64,000 nt of DNA from Streptomyces sp. MNU76 (GTDB lineage: Bacteria; Actinomycetota; Actinomycetes; Streptomycetales; Streptomycetaceae): positions 41,940-105,939 of the forward strand of contig NZ_JAJKLK010000011.1 of NCBI RefSeq assembly GCF_020982545.1, read 5' to 3'. The translations under genes and the position numbers were made by a program. How positions within the stretch are numbered: position 1 is the stretch's first letter; every line of letters begins with the position of its first letter. The notes below the pieces were generated by a model that made no database searches, was not told where the DNA came from, and worked only from the letters and a program-made list of their open reading frames with translations. Below, one piece after another: positions 61,507 through 64,000 of this stretch.

Positions 61507-62151
61507 TCAGTTGCGGCGGTTCGGGGGCCGGTTGTCCCGGGGCGCGGTGCGGCTGGCGCTCTCGCCGTCCGTCTGGGCCTGGTCCGGGCGGGGCACCCGC
61601 TCGGCCTGCCGGTACTCCACTCCCGGTTCCGGGGCCACCGGCGCGCCGGTGACGTGGTCGACGGTGTACGCCTCCCGGATCTCCCGCGCGGTGAGCGGCC
61701 GAAGCCAGAAGTTCCGGACCGTCCAGCCGCGCACCGACTCCGACCCGTTGGGGCCGAAGGTGCGCACGACCAGTCCACCGGAGGCGCACCCGACCATGCC
61801 CGCTGCGATCACAGCGCAGACGCGCATGGAGGCTTCCTGGTTGAGGATCAGGGCGTCACCCATCATGGTGAGCTGCTGGCCTTCGATGAGTTCCCCGTGC
61901 GGGGTGCGGGCGCTGGCCACCATGTTGTGCGTCCCGTCGCCGAGAACAGCGTTCAGGAGAGACAGGTACGCGTCGGCGGCGCGGTCGAGCAACGCGTGCG
62001 CGGTCTCGGCGGCGGTGCTGATCGCCTCGTCCGTCACGTCCTCGCTGGCCGGTGCGGGAGCCCACCGCATCGCGTCCATGCCGAGATCCTCGCTCGGGTC
62101 AACGTTCTGCCCTTCGAGGGTCTGCCGGATGTGGTCTCGGTACTCGTTCAT
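61507..62151 (-). CDS. hypothetical protein (214 aa)
   Basis: Soluble. The N-terminal third is acidic (VDPSEDLGMDAMRW; AISTAAETAHALLDRAADAYLSLL), the middle Ala/Gly-rich with a hydrophobic run (MRVCAVIAAGMVGCASGGLVV) that could be a buried helix, and the C-terminus Arg/Asp-rich and disordered. Family not recognised. Lies between two hairpins; GGGGAC before the ATG. Confidence 0.5.
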   Translation of the reverse strand: MNEYRDHIRQTLEGQNVDPSEDLGMDAMRWAPAPASEDVTDEAISTAAETAHALLDRAADAYLSLLNAVLGDGTHNMVASARTPHGELIEGQQLTMMGDALILNQEASMRVCAVIAAGMVGCASGGLVVRTFGPNGSESVRGWTVRNFWLRPLTAREIREAYTVDHVTGAPVAPEPGVEYRQAERVPRPDQAQTDGESASRTAPRDNRPPNRRN

Positions 62152-62180
62152 GTCCCCTGCCTAGGGTCGGTGAGTTGGCG

Positions 62181-62204
62181 GCGGGTGAGTTGCCGCTCAC
62201 CCGC
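62181..62204 (-). promoter_or_regulatory. leader hairpin, CGGCAA loop, before the 214-aa gene
   Basis: 9-bp perfect stem GCGGGTGAG with CTCACCCGC around TTGCCG. Begins 7 nt after the -10 box. CGCCAACTCACCGACC follows. Confidence 0.85.
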
Positions 62205-62211
62205 AGAATCA

Positions 62212-62241
62212 ATAATACGCTCTTGCGGGGGGTGATCTCAA
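62212..62241 (-). promoter_or_regulatory. module promoter (62.2 kb)
   Basis: TTGAGA (62236-62241), 18-bp spacer, TATTAT (62212-62217), then TGATT. Confidence 0.8.
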
Positions 62242-62269
62242 CCCTCAATCACCCCCCGGACGTGCCGAG

Positions 62270-62554
62270 TTACGGCGACTCCACCGGCGTCACTGTCGTA
62301 CGGAAGAACGGGTTCCGGGCGAAGTTGAACCCGACGCGCTTGGTCTCGCTGGTGCTCTCGCGCTTGCCGTAGATCTCGACGTCGGTCAACTCGCCTTCGT
62401 CGTACGTCACTTGCAACACCGTGCCTTCCCACACCTCGGGCCACGGGGCGGGCCGGTGCGCGGTCCTCGGGCGCGCGTGGGCGGCCAGGCTCCGGGTGGG
62501 ACGGCGCTCGACGCGTACCCGCTGCCCCTGGGCGATCGGTCCTGTGGCGGTCAT
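62270..62554 (-). CDS. hypothetical protein (94 aa)
   Basis: Basic Arg-rich first half (GQRVRVERRPTRSLAAHARP) and a small beta-rich second half (EGTVLQVTYDEGELTDVEIYG; VGFNFARNPFFRTTV). Start ATG 62554 follows AGAGGACAG. Could be an SH3-like or OB-like nucleic-acid binder; this is a guess from strand pattern. Confidence 0.5.
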   Translation of the reverse strand: MTATGPIAQGQRVRVERRPTRSLAAHARPRTAHRPAPWPEVWEGTVLQVTYDEGELTDVEIYGKRESTSETKRVGFNFARNPFFRTTVTPVESP

Positions 62555-62587
62555 GCTGTCCTCTTCTCTGGTGGCTGCGACTCCGGG

Positions 62588-62618
62588 AGGGTGGGGCGGC
62601 CGGTGGCCGCCCCACCCT
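62588..62618 (-). promoter_or_regulatory. variant hairpin before the 94-aa gene
   Basis: 14-bp perfect stem (62588-62601 with 62605-62618) with GGT loop. Same position as the other module hairpins, but the CGGCAA loop is missing. Confidence 0.5.
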
Positions 62619-62625
62619 GGGCGCG

Positions 62626-63195
62626 TTACCGCGTCCGGCCTGCCCGCTGCTCCTCGGCGGCTGTCGCCAGTTCGGCGGCCCCGTTGCGGGCGTGGTCGGC
62701 GCGTACGCGGGCGGCCACCTCGTCGGCGGACGGCAGCCCGAACCCTCCGTCGCGGGCGAACATGTCGTACGCCTCGCGCCACCCGCGCACCTGGCACTCG
62801 ACTGCCGCGCGCGACGCACACGCGATCGTCAGACCTCCGACGGTGACGGACAGTGCGCCGATCCCGTCGGGGCTCACTGCGGCGCTGCGGGCCCGGACCT
62901 TGGCGCGGCGGGGCGCATCGTCCAGGATCACAAACGAATTGATGGTGAGTTCAGGCTCGCGCAATTCTCCCGCGTCTACCTGCTCGGGAAAGATCCGGTC
63001 GAGCATTTCGGCGGCCTCGCACCAGCCTTCCCACCAAACGCGCGCGCCGGTAGGGTGCCGGAATTCGATGATTGCCGTGGGGATCTTCAGAAGGGGAATG
63101 AGCGTCAGACCGATGGATGTGTCGGTCTCGTGCTCTCCAGCAAGGTGAATCGTGAGTCGGCTTACCGCGTCAACGGTGTCCGCTTCCGTGTTCAA
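62626..63195 (-). CDS. hypothetical protein (189 aa)
   Basis: The TTG at 63195 was chosen because ACGAGGAGC lies just upstream and a hairpin with promoter precede it. It begins MNTEADTVDAVSRLTIHLAG. Segments GLTLIPLLKIPTAIIEFRH, WWEGWCEAAEMLDRIF and LTINSFVILDDAPRRAKV suggest an alpha/beta protein. The C-terminal helix (SADEVAARVRADHARNG) ends in Arg-rich tail. Family not recognised. First gene of the right-most module. Confidence 0.55.
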   Translation of the reverse strand: MNTEADTVDAVSRLTIHLAGEHETDTSIGLTLIPLLKIPTAIIEFRHPTGARVWWEGWCEAAEMLDRIFPEQVDAGELREPELTINSFVILDDAPRRAKVRARSAAVSPDGIGALSVTVGGLTIACASRAAVECQVRGWREAYDMFARDGGFGLPSADEVAARVRADHARNGAAELATAAEEQRAGRTR

Positions 63196-63225
63196 GGGGG
63201 CTCCTCGTGTTGGTGATTGAGACTG

Positions 63226-63245
63226 AGTCAGGTTGCCGCCTGACT
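63226..63245 (-). promoter_or_regulatory. leader hairpin, CGGCAA loop, before the 189-aa gene
   Basis: 7-bp perfect stem (AGTCAGG with CCTGACT), TTGCCG loop. ATCACCAACACGAGGAG follows. Confidence 0.85.
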
Positions 63246-63254
63246 GCAAAATCA

Positions 63255-63283
63255 ATAGTACACTCTCCGGTCTGGGGAAGCAC
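63255..63283 (-). promoter_or_regulatory. module promoter (63.3 kb), weak -35
   Basis: TACTAT (63255-63260) followed by TGATT; at 17 bp upstream the -35 is GTGCTT, poor. Possibly dependent on an activator bound to the adjacent 12-bp repeats. Confidence 0.55.
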
Positions 63284-63298
63284 CCGAAACGCCGAACC

Positions 63299-63358
63299 TT
63301 GCGACTTCTCTTGCGACTTCTCTTGCGGCTACTCCTGCGCCTTCTCTTGCGACTTCTC
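63299..63358. repeat. five tandem 12-bp repeats upstream of the 63.3-kb promoter
   Basis: Unit TTGCGACTTCTC; copies 1, 2 and 5 are exact or nearly so, 3 and 4 vary. The 12-bp period is not a whole helix turn. Position right behind the weak -35 fits an activator site. Confidence 0.65.
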
Positions 63359-63766
63359 TTGCGCGAGCCTCTCCGGGACGGGCGACGTATCCACAGGTCA
63401 ACCAAGGGTTCCGCGCGTGGTCGGGGGTCTGACATCCCCTCTGCTGCCACTTTTCCCACCCCGGTTGAAGGATGAGTGAGGTATGGGTGTGGGGGGCGGT
63501 GGTCGGCGGCTTCGGGGATTGGGGGCGGCCTGGTGTTGGTCGCGCGACGGCGGGGCCGTCGCGCTGTCGGGCCGTGCGGCCCCTGGCTGTGGTGCGTGCT
63601 GGTGTGGGGTGGTGGCTGGCTGGCGGGGCGGCCAGGGACGGGGTACCGGTGTCCAGCTCTCTCCGGTCTCTCCTCCTCCGTCTCCTCCTGCCGGAGGCAG
63701 CCTCAACCCTCCACCCCCACACCCCGGGGAGTCAGGGCCCCGGAGGGGCCCTATTTCCCTTCTCTC

Positions 63767-63799
63767 GTATTCCGTGGTTTACTTATCTCCACGGAATAC
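63767..63799. repeat. 11-bp perfect inverted repeat
   Basis: GTATTCCGTGG, 11-nt centre, CCACGGAATAC. Confidence 0.65.
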
Positions 63800-63820
63800 A
63801 ATCAAATACCCTCGTTTTCA

Positions 63821-63839
63821 AGGGAATCGGAGATTCCCT
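63821..63839. repeat. inverted repeat with GGA centre
   Basis: AGGGAATC-GGA-GATTCCCT. It shares the GGAAT/ATTCC core with its neighbours. Confidence 0.6.
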
Positions 63840-63862
63840 AAACTCCCACCAGGGAAACGGAT

Positions 63863-63994
63863 ATGACGAACCCTCAACCAACACACCATCACCCCACAAA
63901 CAAAACCAGCCCATTCACGTTCCGGAGGAACACCCACACCGCATTTCGCTGTTCGTTCCGGAGGAACGCACGTTATGGAATGGCCGGAGGCTAA
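63863..63994 (+). CDS. possible small ORF (43 aa)
   Basis: An ATG frame of 43 codons ends at TAA 63992-63994; the peptide is His/Thr/Arg-rich with two FRRN copies encoded by the inverted repeats. A weak AGGG lies upstream. Codon use is unlike the neighbours, so it is probably fortuitous. Confidence 0.15.
   Translation: MTNPQPTHHHPTNKTSPFTFRRNTHTAFRCSFRRNARYGMAGG
63919..63968. repeat. two GTTCC-GGA-GGAAC inverted repeats
   Basis: Copies at 63919-63931 and 63955-63967, 36 bp apart, consistent with paired operators. Confidence 0.6.
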
Positions 63995-64000
63995 TTCCAT
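63975..64000. repeat. ATGGAAT/ATTCCAT inverted repeat at window edge
   Basis: ATGGAAT at 63975-63981 and ATTCCAT at 63994-64000 with 12-nt centre. Confidence 0.45.

Larger units (their letters stand above)
63359..64000. other. right-end noncoding region
   Basis: No convincing gene. 63477-63640 is strongly G/T-rich on the plus strand and 63650-63740 C/T-rich, then the sequence turns AT-rich with four inverted repeats. The asymmetry and the repeats suggest a regulatory or replication element that continues outside the window. Confidence 0.5.

Noticed and set aside
63299..63358. CRISPR array
   Set aside because: The 12-bp units are contiguous without spacers.
63767..64000. Linear-plasmid telomere
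   Set aside because: The inverted repeats are few and unlike the dense palindrome series of Streptomyces ends, and the window edge is arbitrary.

Overview
The window is high-GC actinobacterial DNA, most likely from a large self-transmissible Streptomyces plasmid or plasmid-like element. The reasons are a codon third position strongly biased to G/C, frequent GTG and TTG starts, many 1-8 bp gene overlaps, an actinobacterial-type type IV secretion cluster (TcpC, PrgI-like, VirB4, TrbL-like, NlpC/P60 hydrolase, TraD-like ATPase, Replic_Relax protein), a complete Tad pilus locus and a plasmid-type parBA cassette. No rRNA, tRNA, CRISPR array or core housekeeping gene was seen.

Left part, 0-10 kb (plus strand): phage/plasmid accessory genes (DUF4326, a DUF5131/Gp37-Gp68 gene interrupted by an antisense LAGLIDADG homing endonuclease, a gene broken by an amber codon, DUF1643), then a parB-parA pair surrounded by six copies of a 17-bp palindrome (TCTTTACGCCGTAAAGA) that look like plasmid-specific centromere (parS) sites, then a DUF2637 membrane protein.

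10-21.4 kb (minus strand): one tightly packed Tad/Flp pilus operon (lipoprotein, secreted protein, CpaB, TadZ, TadA, TadB, TadC, pilin-like protein, two TadE, TadG-like) ending in a large membrane LysM/BTAD protein. 21.4-22.4 kb is decayed DNA with an OmpA-domain remnant. 22.4-35.4 kb (minus strand): conjugative transfer operon. 35.4-36.1 kb is noncoding and has two arrays of CCGACCAYG-type repeats around a field of TGCGCA hexamers, next to a plus-strand winged-helix gene carrying a recent internal tandem duplication; this is the best candidate for a replication or transfer origin. 37-40.4 kb holds small plus-strand membrane and lipoprotein genes.

40.4-63.3 kb (almost all minus strand): an accessory region built from repeated modules. 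Each module has a sigma70-like promoter placed directly after the preceding stop codon, then in the mRNA a stem-loop whose stem differs every time but whose loop is invariant (CGGCAA), then a CACCAAC-type box, a Shine-Dalgarno sequence and the gene. Eleven exact-loop copies and a few variants were found. Its genes include a C5-cytosine methyltransferase, an adenine-type methyltransferase, a Mom-like (methylcarbamoylation) protein, a DpdA-like transglycosylase, two PAPS-reductase-like PP-loop enzymes, a second ParB-like protein, DUF6573 and DUF3560 proteins and many unknowns. Together they suggest a DNA base-modification island, perhaps protecting the element from restriction, co-regulated through a shared 5' RNA element. 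The right end (63.3-64 kb) is noncoding with tandem repeats and a cluster of inverted repeats that look like operators.
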